Source: Lanius collurio | Lineage: Eukaryota; Chordata; Aves; Passeriformes; Laniidae | DNA length: 64,000 nucleotides | Direction of reading: 5' to 3' | Assembly: GCA_020086605.1 (NCBI GenBank) | Contig: JACBWW010000016.1 | Location: forward strand, 21,305,638 to 21,369,637 | Shown: positions 13,941-28,695 of the stretch, one piece after another | Position numbering within the stretch: position 1 is the stretch's first letter | Layout of the letters: every line of letters begins with the position of its first letter | Notes under the pieces: generated by a model | What the model was told of the DNA's origin: nothing | The model's database searches: none | The model's input: the letters and a program-made list of their open reading frames with translations, nothing else | Position numbers and translations under genes: made by a program

Positions 13941-16900
13941 TGCTCCTAGCAACCAGCGGGCTTTGCACTGGACACCCTCCCTGCCTGGCCTTCTACCCTA
14001 CAGCAGCACAAACAAGGGCAAGAGACTTCACTGGGGGTCCCTTATCCATGCCCCAGCACCTTTCCATGCAGCTGCCATTGTGTCCTACCTAGGTGACTTC
14101 CTAGGTGACTCATTCAAATTTAGCTCTGCCAGAAGCAATCTTCTTTTCCTGAGGTCCCATTGACTTCTGTAAGATCTGGAACATGGTGGACAGTTCTGAT
14201 TTCTGTCTAAAACCAGGGAAACTGGACTGACAGCAGTTCTAGAGGCCTTAGGATAGGAAGTCAAATGTTTTCCTCTCATGCATTGTGAAATCTGAGAAAC
14301 CTAAGTTCACAACTCAAAAGTTCAATTTTGAAGCTTTACAAAGAAAATAAAGAACATCTAGGTTTTTTTCCCTTAATGACTATGATCATATGCACACTTA
14401 CTTCCTGCCAGTGCCATTTACCTCTTTGGGCCTATACTCATGTCCAAAGCAGTTGTGAATCTGTGAATGCAAGAAAGAGGGCTGATAATGGGGATTCCAG
14501 GAATTTCCTTGCTCTCACATCACTCAGTTGGCTGTACTACTGAAACTGTGGGCCCATATTGAAACTGCCAGTTGCACAGCACCACAAGAGTAAGACAGCA
14601 CCTTGAGGAGGGATCACCATCACAGCATCCTGGTGCAGCCCTTCACAAGTTGGGGTTAAAAGGACCAGCCCAAATGGCTGAGCAGTGACTCAGCCCTCGG
14701 CAGCATTTCACAGGGCACTCTGGGAGTACACAAAGTATTTTAAGTGAGAGGACGCTTCGTGTTCCCAGTGCCAGACACAGAACCAGTGTATGGTAAGCAG
14801 TTCCCAAGTGCTTACTCTCAGGCTACATCTAACCTGGCTGAACACCAAGGCCCTTTGCTGGCAAAGGAACAAGTCTCTTCCAAAAACCTACTCTAATTAC
14901 GGCTGCTCTCAGGGCCCTTATAAACATCAAGTCCCACTTCCCAGCTCTTGAGTTTCCTGTTACTTCAGTAACAGGATTTTTAAAAGAAAGATAGTTTTCT
15001 GGGTCAGAAGACTCTGAGAGTCAATACATTAGAACAGTTTGACAGGAAAGTCATAATACTTGTAATTCCCTGAGATCTTTTATCTTGCACATCTCAGATG
15101 GACTCCAATGGTATCACTTGGCAAGGAGCCAAAGGAGCTCTGCTACTAAACCTGCATGATAAGATCAGTGCTGAGCAGAGGAAATGCCAATAAAAATCTC
15201 CCACTTTTCCCTGGATTTTCACTCAAACAAATGAGTATGTCACTCTAGTTCCCCAGTCAACAAAGTCTCAGTGCCTGAAGGTTGGCCCCATCCTCCCTCA
15301 GCAACAATTAACAAAAGTGCAGTGCATTTTCTCTGACTCACTCTCCCACCCCACTGCTTGTCTACTAGGCCTCAACCCCTTGGTGAAACAATAGATTATC
15401 ACATGGCACAGCTTTCTAGGCAGCTGTCGGCATCACATGCTGGAACTCACGACAGGAAGAATTCAAAATTAAAACTATTACACCACTCACAAAAGATGCC
15501 TTAAAAGGAGATCCACAGAAAGCAAGAACTGTGTAATATTCAATGCCAGAAGACGAAGAACCAGATCCAGAGAACTGTTTAGGCACTGAATTTCCACAGA
15601 TGTCAATAGGAGTTAGGTGCCTGAATACCTCTCAGTATCATGCCTTTAGTAAGGCAGACTTTAAGGCTTGATTTCCCAGAAGTTTTACAATTCCTAGAAA
15701 TTCTTCTTCACCTCCTTTGAGGGGAAAGTCCTTCAGAGGAATGTCTAGGAGAGTCAACACACATTTGTCTTGCCTGAAAGTAACCATCCAGTTCTCAAAG
15801 AAAACGGGTTTGACTTGATAAATGCATGAAAATACAAAACAAAACACCTTTTGTGACATTGTTCAGGTGTCACTGCTTAGCTTCCTAGGAACCATTTAAC
15901 TCCATGAATCTCTGAAGCAGGATCCTGTCTCTACTTATAGCTTACAGAGTGGCAAGAAGGCATCTGACAGGTATTGCATTGTAGAATACCTGAGAGACAT
16001 CAGCTGCTCCTTAAAACTAATAGATTGTTTTCAATTAACATAGGCACCACTGAATTTCATTGGTTCTTAAAACAATATAAAACAAAAAAACTAAGCAAAT
16101 CCAAAAAAAACTGTCCACATTAACCAAAAAAACTGACAGGGTTCTGCAACTGAAAATCTGTAAAGAAACTGAACTTAGCACCAAAGGGCGATCACTTGCC
16201 TCATTCAGAAATATAAATCAAAGATACCACCCAAAGGAAAGGAGAAGGGAAAAAAGGCCCTTGTGATGACAGTTCAGACTGAAATTAATTTGCCCACTTG
16301 CAGAAATTCAGAAAGTGTTTGCTCTTGATTTTTCATCTCTACCACATGGCAGCTGCTTTCTCCCAGGGCACACACTCACACTGTTGTGGGCTGTTGGAGC
16401 AAGACAGCCAACACTGGGAATAGACACATCCCGCAGTGGCACAGCAAGGAACAGGCACAGCGGCCACTCCACGGGGTGTGTGGAGCCATAGGTACACAGA
16501 CAGACAGACTTGTGTCTGGCACAGGGACTGACAGAGGGGAAGGTGTCACAAATATAAATCTCAGGCCAGGGAGCCAAAGAACTCAACTGAATTTTAGTCA
16601 CATGGGTATCTCTCAGTTTCCCTTGGCTGCCTCGATCAACTGTAGCCCAAAGTTGTAAAACCTGCCCACAGCTGCTCTGCTCACCCCCAACTTGATGTTT
16701 CACACTGTGACTTTATGCAGGCTTGTTTGGATCTAACAAGGTCCTTATTTTTCTACAATGCAGGAAATAAGGAAACCAGCCATCAATTATTAGAAGCGCA
16801 GCAGATCTGAGCCGTGTGGCTGTAAAACAGATTTTTCTTTAATGAAACTGAGCTGGCATTTGCCAGAAATAACAAGTGCCCAAGACCAAAATGTAAATCA

Positions 16901-19432
16901 AAACTAAAGGAGAGTTTTCAAAACTTTGAATCATTGGTAGCAACAGACAAGCTCAGAAGGAGGTTGGTATGATTTTGGAATGTCTTAAAAATGTGTGACT
17001 AATATGACTTCTAAAGACATTATTTGTGAGTTAGTATTTCAGTCTCCCCACAGAAAGAAAACATCGTGACCAGAGAGGGCCAAAATGTTTGCTGTAATAA
17101 CTGTGTTAGTATGTCACTATTGCTGGGCTAGGAAGGAGGCTGAGCCTTTGTTTTCATTTCAGAAAACAAAGAAAGGGAAGACATTAATGCTGAAAACCAT
17201 CAGTGCCTGGTAAGAGACTATCACAAGCGTTATCCTTTCCCCCATGTCCAGGTTTTACATCCAGCACTGGGTTTTAGTTGGTCTTAGCCCAGGCCCTGGG
17301 AGACAGCAGGTTCCATCACCCATCTCTGAACAGACTTGTCTAGTCCAGGAGGAGTGGTGCTGTTTGCTGAAGGGAGAGACATAACAAGAGGAAAGAAAGG
17401 GCGGGTTTGGAGGAAACATTAGCTGCTAGTGATTCCCTTGCCATAACTACTGTCCAGACTGTGTGACTGTGGTGTGGCAATGCTCCTCCTTCCCTGTCTG
17501 TCCCCCACTCTCTGTCATGTAACCCAGAATGAGGGCATAAATCTGGCCTCATCTGGATGCCAGGTTCACGGACTGCAATGCAGAGGGCACATGAAGGAAC
17601 ACCAGCACCAGGTCTGGAGGAAGGAGATGGCCTGGAATCCAGCCTTCTACAGATTGCAAGTGGAAGCCCCTGGGATGGGCCAGCTTGTCTATCCAGCGAT
17701 TCTGCCACAGCATGCAATTGTCTGTGGTTGAAATTAATCATTTCTTCCATAGGAACATTCAAACCTGGCTCAGTCACTCCAAATACCAGATGGTTTATCA
17801 CATCCTTTACTAAACTGAGACAGGTTTAATTATCCTTGCAGTCAAAAATATCAGTGTTCCTTCTTGTTTTATCACTCAGTTTCACCCATGAGATACCATC
17901 CTGCACTTATCTGCTCTCAAAAGAACCCTCAAGTACCACTTATTTTCTCCTCCACTGCATTTCTGGAATAGACCAGATTGCCTGTAATCTTCCATTAGTC
18001 CACAGGTACTACACATGGGTCAGTATCTTACAGTTCTTCTCCAAATCCTTTGATTTTTCAAAGCCATTTAAGAAAGCCTGAGCATTAATCTATCTTCCTG
18101 CAACCAGAGTGATAATTTACAGAAGGATACTATCCCTTCCCTAAGCTTTTTAATAATATCACCTCACACCCTAATAGAAATTTATTTTCTTACACCAACT
18201 GGATCCCAATTCGATCTGTACCACTGGTGACATCCCAATCCTTTTCAGCATCACTGCTTTCCAGGACATCCAGCCTCCCACCTATAGAAATATTTTATAT
18301 TCCTCCATGCCAAGGAACTGCCTCATATGTATGACACAAGAAAATACCTATTGTCCAGTTTCTGATGAATGCTCAAGAAATACATGTCAAATACCAGTTA
18401 CTTCCTCATTTTTTTAAATAAAAATACTCCCTTTAACTGAAGGAACAAATTTGGCTGGCAGTGGCTTCCTATATTCTGTGAGAATTTCAGAAGAAGCTGA
18501 CAACTGGGAACAAAACTCAAACTTTCAAAGCTGTATACAAAACACAGTCACCATACAAAATATTTCTATCTGGTGTGCATTTCAATTTCTGTAGATAAGT
18601 CAGTTTCTATCCTTTGCAAAAAGCAACAATATTGTTTCCTATACCACTGTTTTTCTGCCAGCAAAAACAAATGTGACAACTCAAAATGCATCCCAGAAGT
18701 AAATAAGTCTTATCTACCAATACATTTGCCTCTGCCAGCCTCACTCTCTGGCTTGTTATAAAACAAGAACTAGTTTGATGGACTCTTAAAAAGATGAACA
18801 GCTTCTTTCAGCTGCTCTGCTAATGCCAATTTCTGCCACAGTCCATCCCCAGATATAAACAGCCTGAACTCCACCTGTACTGTAAAGATGTAGATACAAC
18901 CAACAACTACAGGCCAGTAGTGCTGCAGGCCTTCAGTTAATTTTTTGTATTTGGAAAACAGGATGCACTGAAAATGAGTAATAATTCAATGTGAGCCTAA
19001 TTCAGTATCAATAAGGCTATTTCCTTCTTCAGAACAATGGCTGGCATTTTCTATCCCCAATAGGCAATCATTTTTTAGCAATGGCATGTCCCCAGAATGC
19101 CACAGAATATTTCACAACTGCTTTGCACATAAAATCAATCATTTTCCATGCCCAGTTGTCCCACCACTGGCTCTCCCAACTGGTGCTCTTCGAGCCCTTC
19201 ACTCAGTCTGGTTTTTATTGTATGCCTTCTCAGTGTTTTCTTGACAAACAAATGAGTGGTCAGGAACACCAATGTTAGACAAGGAGGGATTTGAACTTTG
19301 TTCAGCAAGTCAAAGAGGATAGAAGCCCGGACTACTACAATTTGAGAGTCCTCTCCTAACTCTCTAGTGCCTAAGCAGTTGAGTGTGGGAATTAAAAATG
19401 TCACAGGAAGGACAGCTGGGCCCAAAGAATTA

Positions 19433-19620
19433 CATTCCACAATAGGATTTCCATCCAGCCTGTCTTTAAAAACTCCAGTGATAAACAACTCACAGCCTCC
19501 TTGGGCACCATATGTCAAAATCTTAGTATAGTCCTAGAAGGTGTCTTTCCTAGTGTCAAGCCCATACAATCCCTGTGGAAGAATAAACCAATCTCAAAGA
19601 GACAGAAGGTCCTGAAGATC
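19433..19620 (-). mobile_element. Old CR1 LINE fragment, minus orientation
   Basis: The plus strand has ccagcctgtctttaaaaac, ctccagtgataaacaac, 'cacagcctccttgggca' and further on 'tttcctagtgtcaagcccat'. These match, with many changes, the reverse complement of the CR1 region just upstream of the 3' end. This copy is clearly older than those at 10.6 and 63.4 kb. Confidence 0.65.
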
Positions 19621-22600
19621 AGGTGCATTTCACAAAGTAATCAGTCACCAACAGGGAAAACCTACAGTTACATTCAGCTGCAAAAAGGATGCAACAGGAG
19701 ATTTCCTTTTGTACCAGCAGTGCAAGACGGTGCCTCTGACAGATGTGTGGGCACCATACACACAAACTGTAACTCTAATCTACAAATCACTCAATTCCAT
19801 GTTTAGAAGCTCCTTCCCATATGCAACATATTCTGAATCAGGGTTGCTCATCAAACTAGCAAATGCTGCAGTCAGCAGCCTTCACACTGGAACTTGTATC
19901 CAATCTCCCAGATTGTTTTCTCTAGTGGTACTTAGTGTCATAATTTATTTTTATCTAAATGCTAGCTGGTTATGAGGCTATTTTTCACCAAGTTTTCTCT
20001 CAAGTCCCTTATTATCTAGGCTCCAAAACTACCTCCCTGTCTCGTCAGTGACTGCTTACTGCCAAAACATCTCCCCCATGCATAAAACCTCTTTATCACC
20101 TTTAATATTTACTGTTCTTAATTTTCAAGTCTTTCAGCATCTTCTCCAGCAGCTAATAAAAAAATCTATTGTTGGCATTAACACTAGGCCTTAGCAAGGG
20201 AAGTTCCCCAGGCAGGTTAGTCTCATTTTGAGAAACTCAACCTGGGTACCACTGAGGCTGAAAGTCTCTGCAACACACCAGTGTTTTCACTCTAACTGGT
20301 CACATAAACTGCACTTGTAGCCAATGCTATTATACATTTAGGCTCAAAACACTACTGATGATTGATCATCCCAGTGGTTTGCTCTCACCTTCTAGGTTTT
20401 GGTCACTTTATACTAGCTTTCTAAGACTAATCTTGGAGAACATACCCACTTGTAAAAATATCTGTGGAACTGGCAAATGTAAAAGCAACAGGTATAAAAG
20501 TGCATTTTGACAAAGCAGGTTGAGTACTCATGTCAGCAACCTCTGCCTAATAGCTTCTGACAGGATGCAGTCAGAGAAAGGAGCTCTCATATGAATAATG
20601 ATTCCAATAAAAGCCAGCCAAATCAGCCTGACAGATTTTGCGTATTTACACACTCAGCAGACCAAAATCTATTTACACCAGTTGCCATGCTTCCACTCAT
20701 TTAGCCCACAATTCAAATACGTTACAACCCTTTACACACATATTTAGAAATAAACTAACAGCACAGTGGCACAGTAAGGAGGCCAAGAGAGTAGAAAGAA
20801 AAGGTCACAAGACTCAAGAGCAGGGAAAGAACAAGTGGGCTCTAGGGGTAGATATCCCCTTAAGTTTCCTGTATACCCATCCAAATCAGAGAGATGAAAT
20901 GCATGGAGATCTTTGTTCTGAAAAGAGAACCATCCACACATTGTCTGTAGCTTATCCCCACAAAGTCAGTAAACTTCAAATAGCTCAAGAACTTAAAAGA
21001 AAAGGAATAAAAGCCAATTTGTGGCGAGTTGGCAGGAGGAAAAATAAGAAGCAAACTGTTCAGATTAAAAACGTGAGATGTCTTTTTCTTTTGCCAAGTG
21101 AACTGAGTCCATACTTAGAGGACAAATTTATATGCATTAGCCTTCCAGAGCTCAAGTCTGCCTCCTTTTTATCCACTCTTGGATTTTAAATGGCAACACT
21201 TCAGATCTGCACCAGAGTTAGGGAAAATGGGATCAGGCTGGTTCACTTTCAGTTGAACATAAACCAGCTCTGATAACTTCAAGGAAACTGAACATTACAA
21301 CAATCAGATATCCAGAAAGGAGGAATTTAGTGTTGCTTTTTCTTGTTCAAGTCCTGGAGACAGTCTCAGTTGCGTGCAAAATCTGTTCTGCCAGAGTGAT
21401 GAGGATCTTGGGTTGTAGTAGCCACCTGCACCTGAAGCCCAGGGACACACAGTGCTTTGGGTGATTTCTGCCTCAAGAACAACACACCCTAAGAGATTTT
21501 GCCATCTGCTGGGAGGCAAGAGCAACCCAGAAAACTAGGGGGGGGAGAAATTTTCCTCCCAACAGGTTCTTATTCTTGGCTATTTCCAGTAGTTCCAACA
21601 CAGCTTCCCTAATGTAGTCTCCTTTCTGTCACCTCAGCACATCAAGCGCTAAAATAAATGGGAGATTTTGTTCCTCTGCAACAATTCTGCAACTGGCAGC
21701 ATAATGCAGATGCCAAGCAGCAAGAAGCCCTACTAAAAATGTTCTGTTAGAAACCTTACCCTCCCAAAGATAATAAAGACATAATTTGCACTCTTCACCA
21801 CTCACACTCACGGAGCCTCACCACCAAGGGCAAACACCACAACCTTCGTGTAGCCTGGAGAGAAACTCAGTCCAGGCACACACTGCGCAGAGGGGCTGCA
21901 GCCACACTCCAGCAAGTGCCACCCTGGGCAGACACAGCCACAAGCTGCAGTGCTACGCCCTGCACCACCACCAGATCAGACCTCAAACATCGAGCTCAGC
22001 CACATCATCCCAATGCTGCACCTGAACTAATAAACTCTGTCTCTCAGCTTAGAAAATTAGCTGGCCCTGATGGTTTGCCCAAACAACTGCCCTGTATCTG
22101 TTTCCAAAACTGGCTTGTCCTTCTCTACACCATACTCTGCTGTGCTCTCACTGTAGAAATATCACAACCAGTACAAAGCCTTGCCCCAAAACGACAGAAG
22201 TAATAGAGTCTACAACAGAGTTGAAGCATCCTTGTTCTGTTCATCCAAAATATTTATATACTCAGCCATGTTGGCTGCTGCCACAATCCTTCACCACTTT
22301 TGCCTGTTTCACGTACAATGGCTGATCACTCCAGCTTCACACCCATGCATGGTCTCAAACAGAAGGAAAATTGAAAGTGAACGTGTCGTGTTAACTGACC
22401 TTGGCATCCCAGCTACTGGGCTACAAGTGCTTGCACACTTCTCTCCAGGAGAGAATTTAATGCTTGGATCTTCTATGTCTCAAAGGAGCATGGAGCGAAT
22501 TTTCAAAAACATTCAACACCAGCCTCCTCCTGAAGTCAATTCCCTGCCAGTTCAGCAGGAGCAGTAGGGCAAAGCAAGAGTTATGAAACTTCATGTTAAA

Positions 22601-24856
22601 TCTTTTCTGGGATTTTCCCAGAAAATACTGGGTAATAAAATAGAAATTTCCTCTTTTATCTATCCTCACTTTAACCCTCTCTTCTCTGTCCAGCACAGAT
22701 GGGGCTCTGGAGGTAAGCAGGACTTACATAAGAAACAGTAAGTGACGGTTTAGAGGAAAGTGAGTCCTTCTGAATACAAACTGCTCCTTTCCATGAGCAC
22801 CCTTCCTGTCCTATTCAGTCTTCTCTCTTCAGCCACTACAGAGATGTTCCATCAAAGAGCACAACTTGCAGTCATCGTGACTGATCACTCCCTCTCAGTG
22901 AAGGATTCAAGTTAAATCAAAGCCAGCTGCCGTAGAGAGGGGCAGGGAGCTAAAAGAAGTTAAACAAAATAATAATAAAAAATGCCATCTAGAACCTACA
23001 GAGATAGGAAATCTACTCTTGTGTTTCAAATAAATAACTCTAAGGTATTTAAGCCTCATGCACAGAAAACAATTTTGTAACTTTTTTTCTAAGTCATCCT
23101 CTTGCATTGTTGTTCTGCCCTAATAACTCTGAAATGTGCTACTCATCTCTCCCAGTTAAATATCCTGTTTCACAAGCCCACTCCTAGATATCTGAAACTG
23201 CACAGCATTTCTATCTAGCTTTAGGCATCTAGCATTCCAAAGAATTAATATTTAAACTTATTATAAAGGAATGGGGATTGCGTTAAGCATGTAGTATTTA
23301 GCAAAACATTCATACCAATAAACTGCTGTGTTGCCTGTCTGAAGTACATTTATCATTCTTTAAACTCAAAGGAAAGATTATGCTCCAAAACTGACACATG
23401 TATCTATTTTCCTTTTAATACAGCCAAGACTGAGATAGGATTAGAGAGTGGAAGCTATCAAATTTCAATTTTAACAATACATTTAAAATTATATTATCTT
23501 TCTTTGCCTAGGGGATTGTTGACTTCAGTATTTAAGTGACTTAACCATAGCAAATTGTAAAAAAGCAGTGAATCACAGCACTTATTTTTAATAATCCTAG
23601 ACCCTCTACCCCTTCTTGGGAAGCACCTCATGTTAACATTTTTATACATATTACTGCTCTTATATCTCTTAATTATAGATAAATGCATAAAGAAACTCTA
23701 ACCTGTTACAAGACATCACTAATTGGTATTTTTCCTCTTATATTAGCCTTTGATTTACACCTCACATACATTCTCCCAAGCCAGCACGTGTAATTTATTT
23801 ACAGCACTGGAAGGCAGGCGAAATACATCATCTACTGTTATACAACCTTCTACAAGGTATTAAAATACCAAGACCCTGGAGACACACTTCATATAGTTCA
23901 GCAAGTTCCAAAATAAACCAAACCACCAACCCCCTAAGCACTTAAAACAACAATGGACATCTGTATTAAAAAGTTAGTTTTACTGTATTTGATGATGTCG
24001 CCTTAGTGTCATTTTTCCCTCTGGTTAACATGCAAACAACATGTAAGAATGTATTTGCTTTCTCCTCATTGTAAAACAACTAACAACTCTATAGTTCTCA
24101 CAAAGCCCTCTATCACACACGTAAATGCCAGAATTAAGTGTAATTTATTATGCTTTGCATTCATTTAACCCTTAGAATAAATGTGATGCCGTAGATTCAA
24201 TAAGAGTGCTCCTTACCAATCCATTCAATGGAATAATCCCATATATGTTCATATACAATGATGGAAAAGTCAGACAAAATTATTAGACTTAAAGCAGAAC
24301 AGTTGCTTTAAATACAAAGATCTTAAGCACTTTGATTTGACTGAGATCAACCCTGTAATGCTCAAAACCTTAAAATAACCTAAAATACAGAATTTTGATC
24401 TATTTCCTACTGCAGCTCTGGCAATGTCTCATCTGTTTTACAAGCAGTCCTCAGTCTACAAATAATCATTAACAATCATTTCATAGAGTCAAGCTAATGA
24501 CTGTAATAAAAAAAAAAAAGAAGTCCTTGTTCCAGGTAACCAGTGAAGCACAGATTCTCAGAACAGAAAGTTCAGGTTCCAACTGAGATTTCACATACAG
24601 GGTGCCAGAAATGTAATAGGAGGGGAAGGAAAAAGGGGAACTCTTTGCCTCCATTCTTCAAAGCCTGTGCAGAAAGGTAGTGCCGCGGCAGTCTGCGCTG
24701 ATGGTTATCTGAATGGAGGGTCCTTGCTTTTCTTTACACGCCCCATTTACAGGCAATAAAACGGCCGGAGTGGTTTTAACTGGTCGTTCTATGTCACTGT
24801 AACGCTCCCTGCTCCCGGCAGAAGATAACAGCTGTGCCATATTCCCAAACACATAC

Positions 24857-24981
24857 TTTTGCTATTGTTTGCACGTTTGTAGGGCAAGACTACGCTGTGC
24901 CACAGTCAGCGAGCACTGCCCTTGCTTTGGAACCCTGTATTCCGAGTTACGAGCAGTGTGCTGGGAAACAACGTTGGGTGG
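24857..24981 (-). other. Exon-like element, probably non-coding or cryptic
   Basis: On the minus strand a strong 3' splice site (a long T tract ending cctcag) precedes 125 bases that end at a good donor, AAAA|GTATGT. The element sits in a CpG-enriched patch (24.66-25.0 kb) inside an otherwise AT-rich intron. If joined to the GLIS1 exon at 30580-30922 (one base carried over), the frame meets TAA after 11 codons, so it is not a normal GLIS1 coding exon. Frame 0 is open for 36 codons and then has TAG. An alternative 5' exon, a lncRNA exon or a cryptic exon are all possible. Confidence 0.25.
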
Positions 24982-27900
24982 CTGAGGAAAAAAAAGAGCA
25001 AACAAACTCCAGTCTATTAAAAGCCGTTTCAGGCACTGTGAAATGATTACTTAGATTGCATGCCTGGTTCAAGCTTGTTGACATACAATGATAGAAATCT
25101 GGAGTGCAAAATGGAGTGGTTTACATCTATTTTCCCTCTCCAATTACCCTGCCATCAACATCTTCAACAGTTCTAACATCACTAAACAGCAGAATTTCTA
25201 GAATAATGGTAATTATGGTACTTAGCATGGAAATTATATTCACAGTACTACAGATTTCTCTTCCTAGTCCATACGTTATTCCACTTCCCAGCTTACAGAT
25301 GGATTTAATAGACACTTGTTATTTGTTCTACAAGCTTTTCCCTGTACCCAGGAGAAAGAACTTCTGTAACAATAGGATTGAAATACTGACACAGCTAAAG
25401 GTAGTGGCAAGACTCCTACTGATATTAATAATTTAGGGTGAAATTTTGTCATTCTTATTCAACAAAAAAACAAACCACTTTATTGTAATGAAGCAGTATA
25501 ATCTCCTAGAAGACAATCACTTTAAATTTAGCAGTTTCACTAATAAAAAGAATCTTAAAGCCATCCCAGAGTATAATCTCAAAAATACTAAAAAACCTCG
25601 GCATACACTTAATAGTTTATGTTTATACAGGGTTGAACTCTAATATACAAATAATGTATTCAGTCACATCTAAATGATCATTTAGAACACACTATGTCCA
25701 AAATTTTGTAGTTGATGAGACTGCTCACAGGCACAGTAATGTATATACTTAACCACTTGCAAGATGTAGACTTTTTTCCTTACTATAAAAGAAGAAAGGG
25801 TATTTTTTCTTCTCATTCCACTTCGTCCAGTACATAATAACCTCCACTACTGTAACATTTTAAAGACAAAAGAAGTAATTTCTTATTATTAAGTTGTTTT
25901 TAATTTCTGTTCCTTCAAACAAAACTCAAATCAAACAAAAAAAAAATCCTTCCAATGATTAGACTTATTTCCTTTAATCTTACATTATCTGTTATTCCAT
26001 ATAATCCTACACAATATTAAAATAGATACAACATTCTTCTCTTCAGCTTTTCCAATAGTCGTAGTTTTTTAATGAAGCAGAAAGGGATTTTTTGCTTTTA
26101 CTTTACAAGTACTGGATGCCTTTATATGACAGGTTGATCATTAGATCTCCTGGTTTGTATTTGCTAAATATTCTCCACTACCAATTCCTAAATTACAATG
26201 GATTTAATGATTAGATACAATTAAAGCTCTTTTAAATTAAATCCATTAAAGTCTCATCTTCAATTCAGTGACTGATTTTGCAACACAAATCATTAGAAAA
26301 ACTTCCTTCAGCAGCAAGTAACTGAAAATTATTTGCCTATTCAAGACAAGTAAGCATTATAGCCAGCTTAAGGGAGGAGAGGACAGTCACAATTTACTCC
26401 AAATGAATTTATGAACATTCTCCAATTTGCAGTTTCTGCTCCTTTCTCCCCTTACAAAATAAAATTAGGCAAAAAAAATAATGAAATAAAAATATAGTTC
26501 TGTAACTGCACACTTTGTTCAAATAAGCCTTTAAATTCCTTTTTGCAGCAGAGAGTTCAACTGCAGCAAGCAAGGGAACTAGAATGAAAATAAGAAATAA
26601 TTATTTCTATGGCTCTACGTAAAACTGAAAGTTTAGAGATCACTACACCAGTGAACCTGCCCCTGCCTCCTTATCAGATCAGATCATATTTATCAGCTCT
26701 AGGCAGTCACACTTGCTCCAGTGGGATAATTCAGGTGAACACAGATAAGATGTAAGGAAGAAAATGACAGAATCAGGCCCAAGACAAGTCAATTCAACCT
26801 AATAAGTCACATAACCAAAGAATATGCTTTTGCTTAAGATCACAACAGTATAAGCTGTTACTCTCTCAAGTACAGTCCTGATAACCAAGGAAATAGTCAC
26901 AGGGGGAATAAATGGCAAGATTTACCCCCCTTCTCAACACTAGAAGGAAATCAATACATTTCAATATATTGGTTGTATGTCAGCTGAAAGCAGCTACAGT
27001 TAATAACAAACAAACAAAAAAAATCCAACCCATTTTCTCCTTGTCTGAACAAAACATACTCTCAACAAGGAAACATCCAACTACTGCAACTTGACCAGCT
27101 TATTGTTTTGCCCACTGTAAGTTAATATCTGAAGTGGTTGCTGCAAAGGTCCGGGCCATTTGGATGATTTCCCAGTGGCACAGCTAACAGGATAAATCTC
27201 GTCATTTCTACTGAGTCATGAATTAGGTACACTGAACAAAACTGGAAAAGAATGAGAAGGAGAAATGTTTCCTGGTAACAGCCACAATCAAAGTCATTTA
27301 GAAACTGAGATATTTGGCATCTTTATAGATTACTCTTTTGTTACCACTAAAGCCTTCCCAAAAGCTTCTTCCCTGTAGATAGTAAATATTTTGCCCTGTG
27401 TTACTTTCAAAACTGTAATACCGTGGCATGAAATTCAATGACATGGAACCAAACCCACAGAATCCCAGGAAAACACTGTAAAATGGACTTCATACCTTAT
27501 GGCACAGTAATCCTATGCCAAATGCATCTGAAAAGCAGTGTCTGTATGCAAATATTCTGCCTTGTGACACACGGGGAGATCAATGCCCAAGAAAAGTGTG
27601 GTGCCTATCACAGCCAGCCAAACCAGAAGGGGTTGGCTGGGTGAAAACTGGGCATTTATTTTAAACAGTTCCCAAACAGAACAAAACATGAAGCACATTT
27701 CCAAAAAAACAGTATTTCTGGCAACCAACAGCTCCATCCTTCAAAGTTGAGACCCAAATGATCCAATTCCCAGAAATAATCCTCACCACCACCCCTCAAG
27801 TTTCTGTGTGGTTGTTCATAAAGTCCAAAAGACTTGCTCAGGCACAGAAGCATTTTGCAGGATCATAACTTAAACACTGTGAAGCAGCAGAGTAACACCA

Positions 27901-28649
27901 CAGCGACATCACAACAGCAGGATACTACTTCCCCATTGTGATTACTTCAAAGCTGCCCTTTTTATTAGTAGAGCAGTGTATCATTTTGATTCATTCTTTC
28001 CTTGAAAAAAAAAATAAAAAGTAGGGCTTGTTTAGGAATAAAAACCTTACAGGCAACTATAAAAATTGGTTTTGCTCTTGTTAGAGAGCGTCTTTTACAC
28101 TCCCTACTTGCAGCTTTCAACTGTGGATAAACCAAAACCAGGAGGCACATTCTGTAATCTAACCCAGACTGCAGAGGGAATTACTGGGTACATGGCACTC
28201 TGGGGCTGGAGAACAGGAGACGCACGGCATGACGGTCTGAAATCAAGCTGTCATCAGCTTCCTCCCCAAAACCTTTCCCTGGGTAAATCTGAGTGTTTCC
28301 TCCATTCCCATTTCTTAGCTTTATCTTGGTATATCCCATCCACATGCAGCTATCCCAGTCCTTTACCTTTGTGAGAGAACCAGGGTTGGTGGGAGATGGC
28401 TCGCAGCGCTCCTTGGAAGAGCAGCAGCTCTCCTGTCTGTAGCACAGCCTGCTTTAGATACACTCTTTTAGTGAGTTAGAGAACAGTAAGCACTCCAAAA
28501 TGCCCCAGTGGACATTAAAGCACTCACTGACACTGTCCAAGTCAGAAGGAGCAGCACATCCCACACACTTTAAATCAGACTCAAAATTTTACTCTAAATT
28601 TTACTTTCCCTAACTCCTCCTGAAAATGTCTTCTCAGAGGGAGAAAAAA

Positions 28650-28695
28650 GGCAAAACCAAACAAAAAAAAACAACAAACAAACAACAGAAATCCA
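28650..28695. repeat. A-rich low-complexity tract
   Basis: Runs of A broken by single C residues (aaacaacaaacaaacaac pattern). It is similar in texture to the tract at 6.03 kb. Confidence 0.6.

Noticed and set aside
17340..17801. 153-codon open frame on the minus strand in the GLIS1 intron
   Set aside because: It starts at GTG and has no fitting splice sites. The sequence resembles no GLIS1 region or other family I know.
20638..21189. Open stretch of 183 codons on the plus strand
   Set aside because: It begins at a TTG; the first ATG comes only at codon 88. No splice sites, domain or codon bias were seen, and it lies in AT-rich intron.
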